A stretch of DNA of 64,000 bases from assembly GCF_025244925.1 (NCBI RefSeq), contig NZ_CP104275.1, positions 186,001 to 250,000 of the forward strand, read 5' to 3'. Below, piece after piece: positions 18,336 through 31,851 of this stretch; position 1 is the first letter of the stretch; each line of letters starts with the position of its first letter. The position numbers and the translations under genes are program-made. A model generated the notes under the pieces. The model was not told the origin of the DNA, did not search any database, and saw only the letters and a list, made by a program, of their open reading frames with translations. This stretch comes from Arthrobacter zhaoxinii. Its GTDB lineage: Bacteria; Actinomycetota; Actinomycetes; Actinomycetales; Micrococcaceae.

Positions 18336-18932
18336 CTAGGACATGCTCCGGCGGCCTTCAAAGGCACGGCCGAGGGTGATCTCGTCGGCATATTCGAGGT
18401 CTCCGCCCACCGGCAGCCCGGAGGCCAGACGGGTGACCTTGATACCCAGGGTCTTGAGCATCCGCACCAAGTAGGTTGCCGTGGCTTCGCCTTCGAGGTT
18501 CGGGTCGGTGGCGATGATGATTTCCGAGATCTGTTCATCCGACAACCGGCTGAGCAGTTCGCGGATGCGCAGCTGGTCCGGTCCGATGCCGGCGATGGGA
18601 TTAATCGCCCCGCCGAGCACGTGGTAGCGGCCGCGGAAGGACCGCGTACGCTCCACGGCAATCACGTCCTTGGACTCTTCGACCACGCAGATCATGGTCG
18701 GATCCCGCCGCGGGTCGCGGCAGATGGTGCAGGTTTCCTGCTCCGTGACGTTGCCGCAGACGGTGCAGAACTTCACCCGGTCCTTGACCGTGACAATGGC
18801 GGTGGCCAGTTTCTTCATGTCATCGGGATCGGACTCGAGGATGTGGAACGCGATGCGCTGGGCGGACTTGGGCCCGACGCCGGGAAGACGGCCTAGTTCA
18901 TCAATGAGTTCCTGAACGGCACCTTCGTACAC
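18336..18932 (-). CDS. recR: Recombination protein RecR
   Basis: RecR, which works with RecO and RecF to load RecA at gaps. The 198-aa protein has the helix-hairpin-helix [20 protein letters not shown] at residues 12-31 (read as [11 protein letters not shown] and AQRIAFHIL), the zinc finger [17 protein letters not shown], the Toprim block [17 protein letters not shown], and the Walker-B-like ending. It lies 94 bp downstream of dnaX, the usual bacterial order, with a GC-rich hairpin between. Confidence 0.97.
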   Translation of the reverse strand: MYEGAVQELIDELGRLPGVGPKSAQRIAFHILESDPDDMKKLATAIVTVKDRVKFCTVCGNVTEQETCTICRDPRRDPTMICVVEESKDVIAVERTRSFRGRYHVLGGAINPIAGIGPDQLRIRELLSRLSDEQISEIIIATDPNLEGEATATYLVRMLKTLGIKVTRLASGLPVGGDLEYADEITLGRAFEGRRSMS

Positions 18933-18993
18933 GTAACCTTCTCTGCTGGGTTGGACTGCGTTTATAGCGGGGTCTGGTGGTTGCTTACTGGCG

Positions 18994-19027
18994 GCTGCCG
19001 AGGCTCCCCGGGCGGGGAGCCTGCGGC
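18994..19027 (-). terminator. GC-rich hairpin at the dnaX end
   Basis: Perfect nine-base stem AGGCTCCCC / GGGGAGCCT with a GGGC loop (19001-19022), extended by GCCG/CGGC with one bulge, touches the dnaX stop codon. No T run follows on the minus strand, so it may act as an mRNA stabiliser or partial terminator between dnaX and recR. Confidence 0.45.
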
Positions 19028-22000
19028 TAGCGTCCGTCCAGGCTGCGTTCCTCGATCAGGCGCCCGCCCAGTATCCGTTCGATCGCCTTACGCCCCACCA
19101 GACCGGAGTCTTCAAGCGTGATGTCATCCGCGCTGGGAACATCTTCGACGTAGGTCGAGTCTACTGGCCCGCTTCCCCGGACGGGGGCACCGCCGCCGCG
19201 CTGGGCAGCTTCGTTGAGCAGTTTCTGATAGCGGCTCAGCGGCTGGTTCGGTGCACCGCCTGCGGCGGCGGGGGCCGCCGTTGCCGGGGGAGTGGACGTC
19301 CGCACAGGCGCGGCTGCGCCTGGCCCGCTGCCCGGTGCTGTCTTGGTCCCGGGCCCGGCGGTCAATCCGCTGGGAGGGGCCGACGTCGGCCGCCCCGCTG
19401 CGGGGGCACCTGCCGGCGCTCCCGGTGCCGGTGATGACGACGCCGGTGATGAGGATGCGCCGGACCGGGGATCCGATGCGGACCCCGGCCGGGAGGTTGA
19501 TCCGGTGCCGGCCCAGTCAGTGCTGGCCCACTCGGAATCCGAAAGGTGGCCGCCGGAGTAAACATCCACGGGTGCCTCGGCGGTCTCCCAGGCGTTGCTT
19601 TCCGGTGCGTCGTTGAACGGGTCGCTCGGCTCGTCCGGCCACGGCTCATCCGACGGACGATTTCCGCCGGACCGTGCTGAACGGCCGGCAGCGGGACCGC
19701 CGGTGCTGCCGTTCCTGCCGGAGTTGCCTCGGGCAGCGTTTCCGGGACCGGTTGAGGTTCCGGCAGCGGCGTTCGTCCCGCCGGCGGGGTTACCTGCGCG
19801 TCGCCGGAGGGCAGCCGTGGCCGCATTGACCGGTGCACCTACTGCGGGTCCCGGCACCTGTGCGCCGGGCGCCGCCTGGACGGGGGAGCCGGTTTCCGCC
19901 GGGGTAGCGGGGGCCGCCACCGGAGCGGAACCCGTAGCCGGAGCGGAAACTGCCTGGGCCTGCTGCTTTTCGGCTGCTGGCTGGACAGTCGCCTGGGCCT
20001 GCTGCGCGGGGGAGGCAGTCGGTGCCGGGGCAGCCGGTACTTGGGCAGCCGGTGCCGAGGCTACCGGTGACTTGGCGGCCGGTGCGGATGCCGGCGGTCG
20101 CCGGCTATCGGCTTTTGGGCCCGACTCACCCGCTGACGCCGAGCTGTCATGGATCGGATTGATCTGGCAGTCCAGCGCCAGGACCTGATGGATCGCCTTG
20201 CGCAGGTTATCCAAGTGGTCGGGGCGGTTGAAGTTGGTGGCAGCGCCTGGATTGGTGAAGGCCAGTTCAAGGACCTTGCCGTCAAAGGCGCGCGGGCTGG
20301 AGTTTTTGCTGACGTTCAGCCAGGTGGCACGGCGGATGCTGGTCAGGGCATCCATGATTTCCGGCCAGGCCCGGCGGATCATCTCGATCTGCCCGGCGCC
20401 GGCCGCGGCACCCTGTCCTCCGGCGGGTGCCGGCCGTTGCTGTGCGGGGGCCTGCTGGGCGGGGGCCTGCTGTGCGGGCGCCGATTGTGAAGGTCCTTGC
20501 TGGGCCGAGGCCTGCTGAGCAGAAGCCGGGCGGGACGGTGCGCCGCCGTTGGATGACGCCGCACTGGAGGACGCCGCATTGGATACCGGTGCCGCTTCGG
20601 CCGGTCGGTTGGCGGCAGGCCGGGAACCGTTGGAATCCTGTCCGGAATCCTGCGAAGCAGCCGGTGCAGGTGTCTGCGCAGGAGTGGACCAGGTGCCGCC
20701 CCAGTCCAGGGAACTTCCGGCAGGCTTGGTGTCCTCCCGTGCTGCTTCCGGAGCAGGGGTTTTTGTTGCTGCCGCTTCGTCGGGGACGGGGGTTGCCGCA
20801 ACGTCGATTCCCCGGGGTGCCGACGGAGCTTCGTCTACTGCAGGCGCCGAACCGGCCTGCGAAGCCGTGGGTGCGGCCGCGGGAATGGTGTTCACCGGAG
20901 ACGCTGCAGCCGCGGCGCGGCCCATCGCCTCGGTGGGATCGCCTGCGTAGCTGAGCCGGCGCTCCAACCGGTCCACCCGGGCAGCCGTTCCGCGTTCGGC
21001 CTGATCCGCCGCCGGAAGCAGGATGCGGGCGCAGAGCAGCTCGAGGTGCAGCCGCGGCGACGTGGCACCGGTCATTTCCGTCAGCGCGGTGTTGGTGATG
21101 TCTGCGGCGCGGGACAGCTCGCTGCTGCCCAGCTGGGTGGCCTGGGTCTGCATCCGGCTGATCTGGTCTTCGGGCATGCCGCGGAGCACGGTGGCTGCAC
21201 TGTCCGGCATGGCATTGACAATGATCAGGTCACGGAAGCGTTCCAGCAGGTCTTCGACGAACCGGCGCGGGTCTTGGCCGGTCTGGATGACGCGGTCCAC
21301 GGCACGGAACACGGTAGCTGCATCAGCGGCGGCAACTGCGTCGACGACGTCGTCGAGCAGGGACACGGGGGTGTAACCCAGCAGCGAGACAGCCAGTTCG
21401 TAGTCCAGGCCGTCGGGGCCGGCTCCGGCCATGAGCTGGTCAAGGACAGAGAGGGTGTCGCGCACGGATCCGCCGCCTGCGCGGATAACGAGGGAGAGGA
21501 CGCCGGGGGCTACCGCAACATTTTCCTGGGTGCAGAGCTTTTCAAGGTATGCCAGCAGCGGTTCCGGCGGAACGAGGCGGAACGGATAGTGGTGGGTACG
21601 GGAACGGATGGTGCCAATGACCTTGTCCGGTTCCGTAGTGGCGAAGATGAATTTGATGTGTTCCGGCGGCTCTTCGACGATCTTCAGGAGGGCGTTGAAG
21701 CCGGCGGACGTGACCATGTGGGCCTCGTCGATGATGAAGATCTTGTAGCGGTCCCGGACCGGGGCGAAGGTGGCGCGCTCCCGGAGGTCGCGGGCGTCGT
21801 CGACGCCGCCGTGGCTGGCCGCGTCAATTTCGATGACATCGAGGCTTCCGGAACCGTTGCGGGCCAGCTCAACGCAGCTGTCGCACTTGCCGCAGGGAAC
21901 GGGAGTGGGGCCTTCAGCGCAGTTCAGGCACCGGGCAAGGATGCGCGCAGAGGTGGTCTTGCCGCAGCCGCGGGGGCCGGAGAAGAGGTACGCGTGGTTC

Positions 22001-22107
22001 ACGCGGTTCTTTTGCAGGGCCGCCATCAGCGGCTCCGTGACGTGCTCCTGGCCGATCACGTCTGCGAAACTCTCGGGACGGTAGCGGCGGTAAAGGGCTG
22101 TACTCAC
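19027..22107 (-). CDS. dnaX: DNA polymerase III subunit gamma/tau
   Basis: Clamp-loader ATPase of the replisome. From a GTG at 22107 it has 1026 aa, starting [20 protein letters not shown]. Walker A is [17 protein letters not shown], the zinc module [21 protein letters not shown] follows, then IIDEAHM (Walker B) and the arginine-finger segment [13 protein letters not shown]. Domain III ends near residue 385. Beyond it are two long Ala/Pro/Ser/Gln-rich stretches, about residues 410-560 and 650-940, flanking a folded alpha-beta block ([19 protein letters not shown] to INPIHDS) that is probably the tau C-terminal domain. A conserved tail [19 protein letters not shown] ends the protein. The GTG start is preferred over longer readings because it matches the family N-terminus; only a weak AGG lies upstream. 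Confidence 0.95.
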   Translation of the reverse strand: MSTALYRRYRPESFADVIGQEHVTEPLMAALQKNRVNHAYLFSGPRGCGKTTSARILARCLNCAEGPTPVPCGKCDSCVELARNGSGSLDVIEIDAASHGGVDDARDLRERATFAPVRDRYKIFIIDEAHMVTSAGFNALLKIVEEPPEHIKFIFATTEPDKVIGTIRSRTHHYPFRLVPPEPLLAYLEKLCTQENVAVAPGVLSLVIRAGGGSVRDTLSVLDQLMAGAGPDGLDYELAVSLLGYTPVSLLDDVVDAVAAADAATVFRAVDRVIQTGQDPRRFVEDLLERFRDLIIVNAMPDSAATVLRGMPEDQISRMQTQATQLGSSELSRAADITNTALTEMTGATSPRLHLELLCARILLPAADQAERGTAARVDRLERRLSYAGDPTEAMGRAAAAASPVNTIPAAAPTASQAGSAPAVDEAPSAPRGIDVAATPVPDEAAATKTPAPEAAREDTKPAGSSLDWGGTWSTPAQTPAPAASQDSGQDSNGSRPAANRPAEAAPVSNAASSSAASSNGGAPSRPASAQQASAQQGPSQSAPAQQAPAQQAPAQQRPAPAGGQGAAAGAGQIEMIRRAWPEIMDALTSIRRATWLNVSKNSSPRAFDGKVLELAFTNPGAATNFNRPDHLDNLRKAIHQVLALDCQINPIHDSSASAGESGPKADSRRPPASAPAAKSPVASAPAAQVPAAPAPTASPAQQAQATVQPAAEKQQAQAVSAPATGSAPVAAPATPAETGSPVQAAPGAQVPGPAVGAPVNAATAALRRRAGNPAGGTNAAAGTSTGPGNAARGNSGRNGSTGGPAAGRSARSGGNRPSDEPWPDEPSDPFNDAPESNAWETAEAPVDVYSGGHLSDSEWASTDWAGTGSTSRPGSASDPRSGASSSPASSSPAPGAPAGAPAAGRPTSAPPSGLTAGPGTKTAPGSGPGAAAPVRTSTPPATAAPAAAGGAPNQPLSRYQKLLNEAAQRGGGAPVRGSGPVDSTYVEDVPSADDITLEDSGLVGRKAIERILGGRLIEERSLDGR

Positions 22108-22189
22108 AGATAGAAGCCTATCGGTTGGCACTGACGGTTTTTCCTCCGGCGGCAGGCACGGCGGAAACTCCACTTCCTCAAAAAAATTA

Positions 22190-22284
22190 AAGACCCCCCA
22201 TGCACCTGCCAGAGCCCGCTTACCCTTGCTACCTTCCGGTCCTGGGGGAGTTCACAGGATGACACCACATGAGGGGCCGGGAAC
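22190..22284 (-). ncRNA. ffs: Bacterial small SRP RNA (4.5S)
   Basis: On the minus strand the hallmark apical motif is present: GAACTCCCCCAGGACCGGAAG, here given as CCCAGGACCGGAAGG, then TAGCAAGGGTAAGC. The flanks CCCCTCATGTGG and GCATGGGGGG pair to form the long helix, and the 3' side continues into TTTAATTTTTTTG, a terminator-like T run. It binds Ffh for co-translational membrane targeting. Position directly upstream of dnaX is common in actinobacteria. End points are good to a few bases. Confidence 0.92.
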
Positions 22285-22445
22285 CAGTCTACCCGAAAAT
22301 TTGGGGCCTCGTCCCGCAGCCGTTTCGGGGCACCTTTGGGGGACGGGGAGCCATTCCCCGGGGTGCGGGGCCATACTGGAAAACCCGCTGGAACGGGAGC
22401 TAGGCCGCACCGTCTGCGCCGTTCGCATCGCGAAAGGAAGCCCCG

Positions 22446-22532
22446 ATGAATCAGTCGGTATCTGCCCGGGAGGATCCCTCCCTATATAGGGCCCGCGACA
22501 GGGCGGTGCCCGGAGTCGGAGCACCGCGGTGA
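22446..22532 (+). CDS. Upstream small ORF (28 aa) coupled to the deaminase gene
   Basis: ATG at 22446 has AAAGGA seven bases upstream and opens a 28-codon frame beginning MNQSVSAREDPSLYRARD and ending at a TGA (22530-22532) that overlaps the GTG start of the next gene. Its spacing and strong ribosome site suggest it is translated and coupled to the deaminase gene. It contains the perfect palindrome CCCTATATAGGG (22480-22491). It could also mark a frameshifted longer N-terminus, but the deaminase is complete without it. Confidence 0.5.
   Translation: MNQSVSAREDPSLYRARDRAVPGVGAPR
22480..22491. promoter_or_regulatory. Palindrome CCCTATATAGGG upstream of nagB-like gene
   Basis: Perfect 12-bp palindrome inside the small upstream ORF, 38 bp ahead of the deaminase start. 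Its first nine bases, CCCTATATA, recur at 22539-22547 just inside the deaminase gene, 59 bp downstream. The pair could be an operator set for a sugar-responsive regulator; none is encoded nearby. Confidence 0.4.
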
Positions 22533-23320
22533 CGCTTGCCCTATATACAGTGCCCGACGCCGCCGGGCTTGGCGCGCTCGGCGCCTCCTTTGTAGAGGTG
22601 CTTCTGCGGGACCGGCCGGAACCCGTGCTCGGGTTGGCGACAGGGTCTTCGCCCGTGCCTGTCTACCGGCACCTGGCGACCCGCGGACTGGACCTGTCCC
22701 GGGTCCGGGCATTCGCCCTGGATGAGTACGTAGGACTGCCGGCGGGCAGCGAACAGTCCTATGCCGCCGTCATCGACCGGGAAGTTGTCCGCCCGCTCGG
22801 GCTGGACCCGGGGCGAGTAGCGGTGCCGGACGGAGGTGCGGAGGATCCGGCCCAAGCGGCCGACGCATTCGAACGCCGGCTCGAGCAGTCCGGGGGAGTC
22901 GACCTTCAGCTGCTGGGAATCGGGCACAACGGACACCTGGCTTTCAACGAGCCCGGGTCGCCGCTGGATTCGCGCACCCGCGTCGAGCGCCTGTCGGAAA
23001 CAACGCGGCGGGCCAACGCCAGGTTCTTTCCCTCGCTGACTGAGGTTCCCCGCTTCTGCATCACGCAGGGACTGGGAACTATCCGGCGCGCGCGGCACCT
23101 GCTGCTGCTTGTGCGGGGAAAAGGTAAGGCCGGGATCCTGGAACGGGCACTGACCGGCCCGGTGGATGCGGACTGCCCGGCCTCCATCCTCCAGCTGCAC
23201 CCGCGGGTCACGGTGATCGCTGACGAGGCCGCTGCCTCGGGGCTCGAAGGCCGGGAAGAAATCCTGCTGCCTGCTGAATGGGACAGGACAGTCGGGGAAC
23301 ACGGCCCGCCCGGCGGATAG
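22529..23320 (+). CDS. nagB: Glucosamine-6-phosphate deaminase-like protein
   Basis: A 263-aa protein of the NagB/6-phosphogluconolactonase fold that should convert glucosamine-6-phosphate to fructose-6-phosphate and ammonia. Diagnostic blocks are VLGLATGSSPVPVYRHL, FALDEYVGL (catalytic Asp of the deaminases), GIGHNGHLAFNEPGSPLDSRT (the GHNGHLAFNEPG signature) and TQGLGTIRRARHLLLLVRG. The LDEYVGL and HLAFNEPG motifs favour deaminase over lactonase. The GTG start overlaps the stop of an upstream 28-aa ORF. The gene is the last before the rRNA cluster; no nagA lies beside it. Confidence 0.9.
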   Translation: MTLALYTVPDAAGLGALGASFVEVLLRDRPEPVLGLATGSSPVPVYRHLATRGLDLSRVRAFALDEYVGLPAGSEQSYAAVIDREVVRPLGLDPGRVAVPDGGAEDPAQAADAFERRLEQSGGVDLQLLGIGHNGHLAFNEPGSPLDSRTRVERLSETTRRANARFFPSLTEVPRFCITQGLGTIRRARHLLLLVRGKGKAGILERALTGPVDADCPASILQLHPRVTVIADEAAASGLEGREEILLPAEWDRTVGEHGPPGG

Positions 23321-23464
23321 AGTCCACCCAACCAGTGTCCACACAACGACGTCGGCGGGCTGCGGTAAGTGCCGCAACGCACCCCAGGGGAGCACCGGAA
23401 TACCGCCCGGAAAGACCATCAGGATCCGGCACGGCGAGGGAGTCCGGTGTCACTGGAATCCGAG
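23321..23464. other. Intergenic stretch before the first rRNA promoter
   Basis: No gene, hairpin with T run or repeat is visible between the nagB-like stop and the first rRNA promoter. It is GC-rich and non-coding in appearance. Confidence 0.6.
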
Positions 23465-23493
23465 TTGCAGCTACGGACTAACGTGTGTAAAGT
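23465..23493 (+). promoter_or_regulatory. rrn operon 1 promoter P1
   Basis: TTGCAG (23465-23470), a 17-bp spacer and TAAAGT (23488-23493) form a good sigma-A promoter. The matching region before operon 2 reads TTGCGG-N17-TAAAGT, so it is conserved between the two operons, with TTGCGG there replacing TTGCAG. Confidence 0.75.
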
Positions 23494-23675
23494 TTTAGAA
23501 GTCGCCGCGGCCGGGACGCTGGAAAAGCGCCCGAGCATGGCGGCCAAACCCCAACAAAAAACAGAGTCCAACCAGTGTGTGCCCTTCGCAGGGCCGATGG
23601 AAAAGACTCCGGTTGTTGCTGGGTCCGGAACGGCGGAAACGCTTTTCACAGGGTCCCGACGAGGGAAACCGGGAA

Positions 23676-23704
23676 TTGCAAATAACGCCGGAATGGAATA
23701 AGAT
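23676..23704 (+). promoter_or_regulatory. rrn operon 1 promoter P2 (absent from operon 2)
   Basis: TTGCAA (23676-23681), a 17-bp spacer and TAAGAT (23699-23704) make a near-consensus sigma-A promoter. It lies wholly inside the 58-bp segment 23648-23705 that operon 2 lacks (replaced there by GG), so only operon 1 has it. Confidence 0.75.
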
Positions 23705-23770
23705 ATAAAACATTGCAGCGAAGAAGAAAAGGAAAACATCGTTTTCCCGAGTATTTTCGGATTGCGTCTG

Positions 23771-23790
23771 TTGTTTGAGAACTCAATAGT
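23771..23790 (+). promoter_or_regulatory. boxA-like antitermination/processing element, rrn 1 leader
   Basis: TTGTTTGAGAACTCAATAGT is the conserved actinobacterial rRNA leader element, recurring in the 16S-23S spacer as TTGTTTGAGAACTACATAGT. By position and TGTTTGAGAACT core it is taken as a Nus-factor antitermination site; it may also take part in processing. Confidence 0.7.
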
Positions 23791-23839
23791 GTGCCAAGTT
23801 TATTGATACCAATTTATTTATATTGATTGGTTGAACAGG

Positions 23840-23879
23840 CCGTTTCCGCCCACCCCGTGGGTATTGGGACGGTTTTTTT
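23840..23879 (+). terminator. Intrinsic-terminator-like hairpin in rrn 1 leader
   Basis: CCGTTTCC-GCCCAC pairs with GTGGGT and GGGACGG around a CCC loop and is followed by seven T, the form of a rho-independent terminator, about 70 bp before 16S and downstream of the boxA-like site. Copy 2 has the same stem with two fewer bases in the 3' bulge. It could be an attenuator overridden by antitermination, or a processing signal. Confidence 0.6.
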
Positions 23880-23949
23880 AGCCGGTTTCGAATTTAGTGC
23901 AGGACGGTCGACCAATTTTCCTTGGTCCCCGGTCTGTGTCTGTAACACA

Positions 23950-29138
<5,189 letters not shown>

Positions 29139-29412
29139 CACCAGCACCTGGACGGACACGACTTCAAACGGTCCGTCAAAGTATAAAGGGTGTTGTAGAT
29201 CATGCTGCTTGCGTCCACTATGTGGTTCCCGGACAACAACCCGTTGGTTGTTCGCCCAGGAACACGAACCCTTACCCCTTGTCCGGGGGAGGGTTCACAA
29301 TTTACCGCACTGCCGGCACCCCCCTTTGTTGGGGTGGTTCCGGGACGTGTTGTAACCATTGTTTTCCCCACGCATGCCCGGTTGGTTTTGGGTGTGTGGT
29401 GCGGGTGGAAGG

Positions 29413-29531
29413 GTTACGGCGGTCATAGCGTGGGGGAAACGCCCGGTCCCATTCCGAACCCGGAAGCTAAGACCCACAGCGCCGATGGTACTGCATCCGG
29501 GAGGATGTGGGAGAGTAGGTCACCGCCGGAC
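29413..29531 (+). rRNA. rrf: 5S ribosomal RNA, operon 1
   Basis: A 119-nt gene beginning GTTACGGCGGTCATAGCG and ending GTCACCGCCGGAC, with the typical CCGAACCCGGAAGCTAAGAC loop. A terminator follows 16 bp later. Confidence 0.96.
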
Positions 29532-29547
29532 AATATTTAGTAGAGAG

Positions 29548-29586
29548 GGTCAGGTCCCGCACCATTGGTGCGGGACCTGACCTGTT
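29548..29586 (+). terminator. Terminator of rrn operon 1
   Basis: GGTCAGGTCCCGCACC pairs with GGTGCGGGACCTGACC (16 bp, perfect, 3-base loop), followed by TGTTT. Confidence 0.9.
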
Positions 29587-29842
29587 TAACGCCTAAACAC
29601 GGCAGGTAGGGTGGCGTGCACCCCTCCTTGCAACGGTGTCGGTATGACATTCGTAACTACTTCACGTCGCGGATATGCGCCGGCCGTTCCCGGGTGGACA
29701 CAGCCGGAACGGCCGAACACCCTTACAAGGCTGTCGCAGGAGATATAGCCTCGCGACTTCGGGGCGAACGTTTGCGGTGCTCGACTACATGCGTGCAGCA
29801 ACTGCGTTCCTATTCAGTCAGGGAGAGAGTAGGCGGGACCTT
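29587..29842 (+). promoter_or_regulatory. Upstream region of the first adhesin gene
   Basis: About 256 bp between the rRNA terminator and the first adhesin. Its first 57 bp still belong to the rrn direct repeat. A ten-base inverted repeat CGGCCGTTCC / GGAACGGCCG (29681-29690 and 29706-29715, 15-base loop) is the clearest regulatory candidate. No confident promoter hexamers are assigned. Confidence 0.45.
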
Positions 29843-31612
29843 ATGAGACGGAGTACATCACTCGCACACAGTGGGGGACGCAGGGAGAGGCCCCGCATTC
29901 GGAGGCGCTATCTACTGACAATGCTCGGCGTAGGCGGAGCCGTACTGGCCACATCTTTGACCGCGTTGCCGGCGCAGGCTGTTTTCTCCGGGCCGCAGCC
30001 AGGTGACGCCGTGCCCACCTCCGAGGTTGAAATCACTATGACCGGAACCGGCGTGGGAACCGCCGCGACGGGGGGAATACCGCCCGTCGGGCAGGCATTT
30101 GATATCAGCAGCTACCCGCAGGACGTGCCGGACGGATACGAGGAAGACAATCCGTCCTTCGCCGGCACTATCCTCACTGCAGATGAAGAGGGGAATACCC
30201 AGGAGATGTACTGCATCGACATCCGTACCTCTACCTATTCAGGGCTCGGATATGAGAGCGGTACATGGGGCGAAGCCAACGTACCCAATGTGGGATACGT
30301 GAACCAGGTCTTGAACAGCTACTATCCCGACCAGCCCGGCCTTCCTGCGGAAGCGGCGGACGACAGCGTTCGTGCCGCAGCTGTCCAGGCAGCAATCTGG
30401 TTCTTCAGTGACGGTTTCGTCCTGCAGGACACCGATCCCCTCCGCCCGCTGACCCAGGGGATCATCGACGCTGTACTAGCTGCCGGACCCCTCACTGAAC
30501 CGCCTGCTCCGGACGTTAATATCGACCCTCCCGTGGCAGCCGGGCCCGTAGATGGCGCCACCGGTCCCTTTACTGTCACCGCCGGCGGTGACGCATTGCT
30601 GACCGTGGAGGCCCCCGAGGGCTTCACCCTGTTCGCGGACCCCGAGGGAACCGTGCCTCTCGCCGAGTCGGTTCCCTCCGGTACCCAGGTCTGGGTACGC
30701 AATACTGCGCAGACCACGGATCCTGCTGTCATCACAGCCAGCGCCGTAGTGCCCGTTGAGACAGGGAACGTCTACCTCTACGTAGGCAACAACCCCGACG
30801 TGACGGAAGCGCAAAAGCTGATCCTGGCGGCAAACGCCGAGATCGAATCCAACGCCCAGGCGACGGCGGAGTTCTTCGTGCCGGGAGACCTGGTAGTGAA
30901 TAAGGCGTTTGCCGGCGGAGGAATCGGTAGCCAGGGTGCCATCACCCTCACCGTGGACTGCGGCCCGGCGGGCGCCTTTGTTTTCGAGATTCCTGCGGGG
31001 ACAGCTGCGCCGGTGAGCAACACCGTAACGGACCTTCCGGTTGGAACGGTGTGCGCGGTGACGGAGGAGGTAACCGGATCCACCGTGGAGGTCACGGTGA
31101 CACCCGTCCTCCCGGAGCCGGTGACAATCGCTGAAGGCGAAAACGTCCTGGAGGTTACAAACAACGTGGAATTCAACCCGGGCAGCCTGGTCGTGGCGAA
31201 AACCGTGACCGGGTCCGGTGCGGGCCTGCAGGATGACATCGTGCTGCACGTCCAGTGCGGTGATGGGCTGATTGACGAGACGTTTGTGATCCCCGTAGGC
31301 ACCACGGCCGGCACGTTTACCCAGCTGTACGAGGGTATTCCAGCGGGCGTGATGTGCCGGGTTACGGAGCCAACATCCGGGGCTAACGAAGATGTCACTG
31401 TGGAATCCACAGGCACAGCTGAAGTAACCATCCTGCCCGGACAGTCTCAAACCCTTGAGGTGGTCAATGAATACGCCCCGGTGCCGGTAACCGAACGGCT
31501 CCCGCGCACCGGGGCCGACGGCGCCACGGTGCTGGGCGCTGTGGCCGGCGCTGCAGTACTCGCCGGATCGTTGTTGGTCCTGGGATCAACGCGCCGGCGC
31601 CACAACAGCTAA
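29843..31612 (+). CDS. Thioester-domain LPxTG surface adhesin (copy 1)
   Basis: A 589-aa cell-wall-anchored protein. A basic N-terminus (RRERPRIRRRY) and hydrophobic stretch to about ALPAQA at residue 46 form a long signal peptide. Residues about 60-230 form a thioester (TED/TQXA) domain: Cys124 in MYCID and Gln182 in AAVQAAIWFF are placed to make the internal Cys-Gln thioester that binds host or surface amines covalently. Two DUF5979-like beta repeats follow (starting VVNKAFAGG and VVAKTVTGSG, each with paired Cys), then the sorting signal LPRTG, a hydrophobic helix and RRRH. ATG 29843 is chosen because it gives the cleanest signal peptide; longer readings add no signal features. No sortase gene is nearby. 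Confidence 0.9.
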   Translation: MRRSTSLAHSGGRRERPRIRRRYLLTMLGVGGAVLATSLTALPAQAVFSGPQPGDAVPTSEVEITMTGTGVGTAATGGIPPVGQAFDISSYPQDVPDGYEEDNPSFAGTILTADEEGNTQEMYCIDIRTSTYSGLGYESGTWGEANVPNVGYVNQVLNSYYPDQPGLPAEAADDSVRAAAVQAAIWFFSDGFVLQDTDPLRPLTQGIIDAVLAAGPLTEPPAPDVNIDPPVAAGPVDGATGPFTVTAGGDALLTVEAPEGFTLFADPEGTVPLAESVPSGTQVWVRNTAQTTDPAVITASAVVPVETGNVYLYVGNNPDVTEAQKLILAANAEIESNAQATAEFFVPGDLVVNKAFAGGGIGSQGAITLTVDCGPAGAFVFEIPAGTAAPVSNTVTDLPVGTVCAVTEEVTGSTVEVTVTPVLPEPVTIAEGENVLEVTNNVEFNPGSLVVAKTVTGSGAGLQDDIVLHVQCGDGLIDETFVIPVGTTAGTFTQLYEGIPAGVMCRVTEPTSGANEDVTVESTGTAEVTILPGQSQTLEVVNEYAPVPVTERLPRTGADGATVLGAVAGAAVLAGSLLVLGSTRRRHNS

Positions 31613-31638
31613 GGGTTGATCAGCGGCGCTCTAATACC

Positions 31639-31668
31639 GGAGCCGGGCCCCTTAAAGGGCCCGGCTCC
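31639..31668 (+). terminator. Hairpin terminator after adhesin 1
   Basis: Perfect 12-bp stem GGAGCCGGGCCC / GGGCCCGGCTCC with loop CTTAAA, 26 bp past the stop. It lacks a T run, which is common for actinobacterial terminators. Confidence 0.75.
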
Positions 31669-31677
31669 AGCGCTGCC

Positions 31678-31713
31678 GACGGAAAGACCCCGAGACCTTT
31701 TCTATAGTTTGGT
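31678..31713 (+). repeat. Fragment of 23S rRNA between the two adhesin genes
   Basis: 36 bp match 28286-28321 of the 23S gene (and the equivalent of copy 2) at 35 positions; the only change is A to T inside CTTTACTATAG. It corresponds to the peptidyl-transferase segment around E. coli 2053-2088, GACGGAAAGACCCCGAGACC onward. It lies between the terminator hairpin of adhesin 1 and adhesin 2. Chance is excluded by length. Confidence 0.9.
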
Positions 31714-31851
31714 CCTGCCCGGCTTTCTACGAATATGGCGGTTTCGCCTACCCCCGGCCCCTGATTCCACATACTGTGCCCAGCACAGGCCGAACTGGTT
31801 TCGGCATGGTCACTCGCGAGTCATCCCCAGGGATAGAAGCAGGAGACCCCT

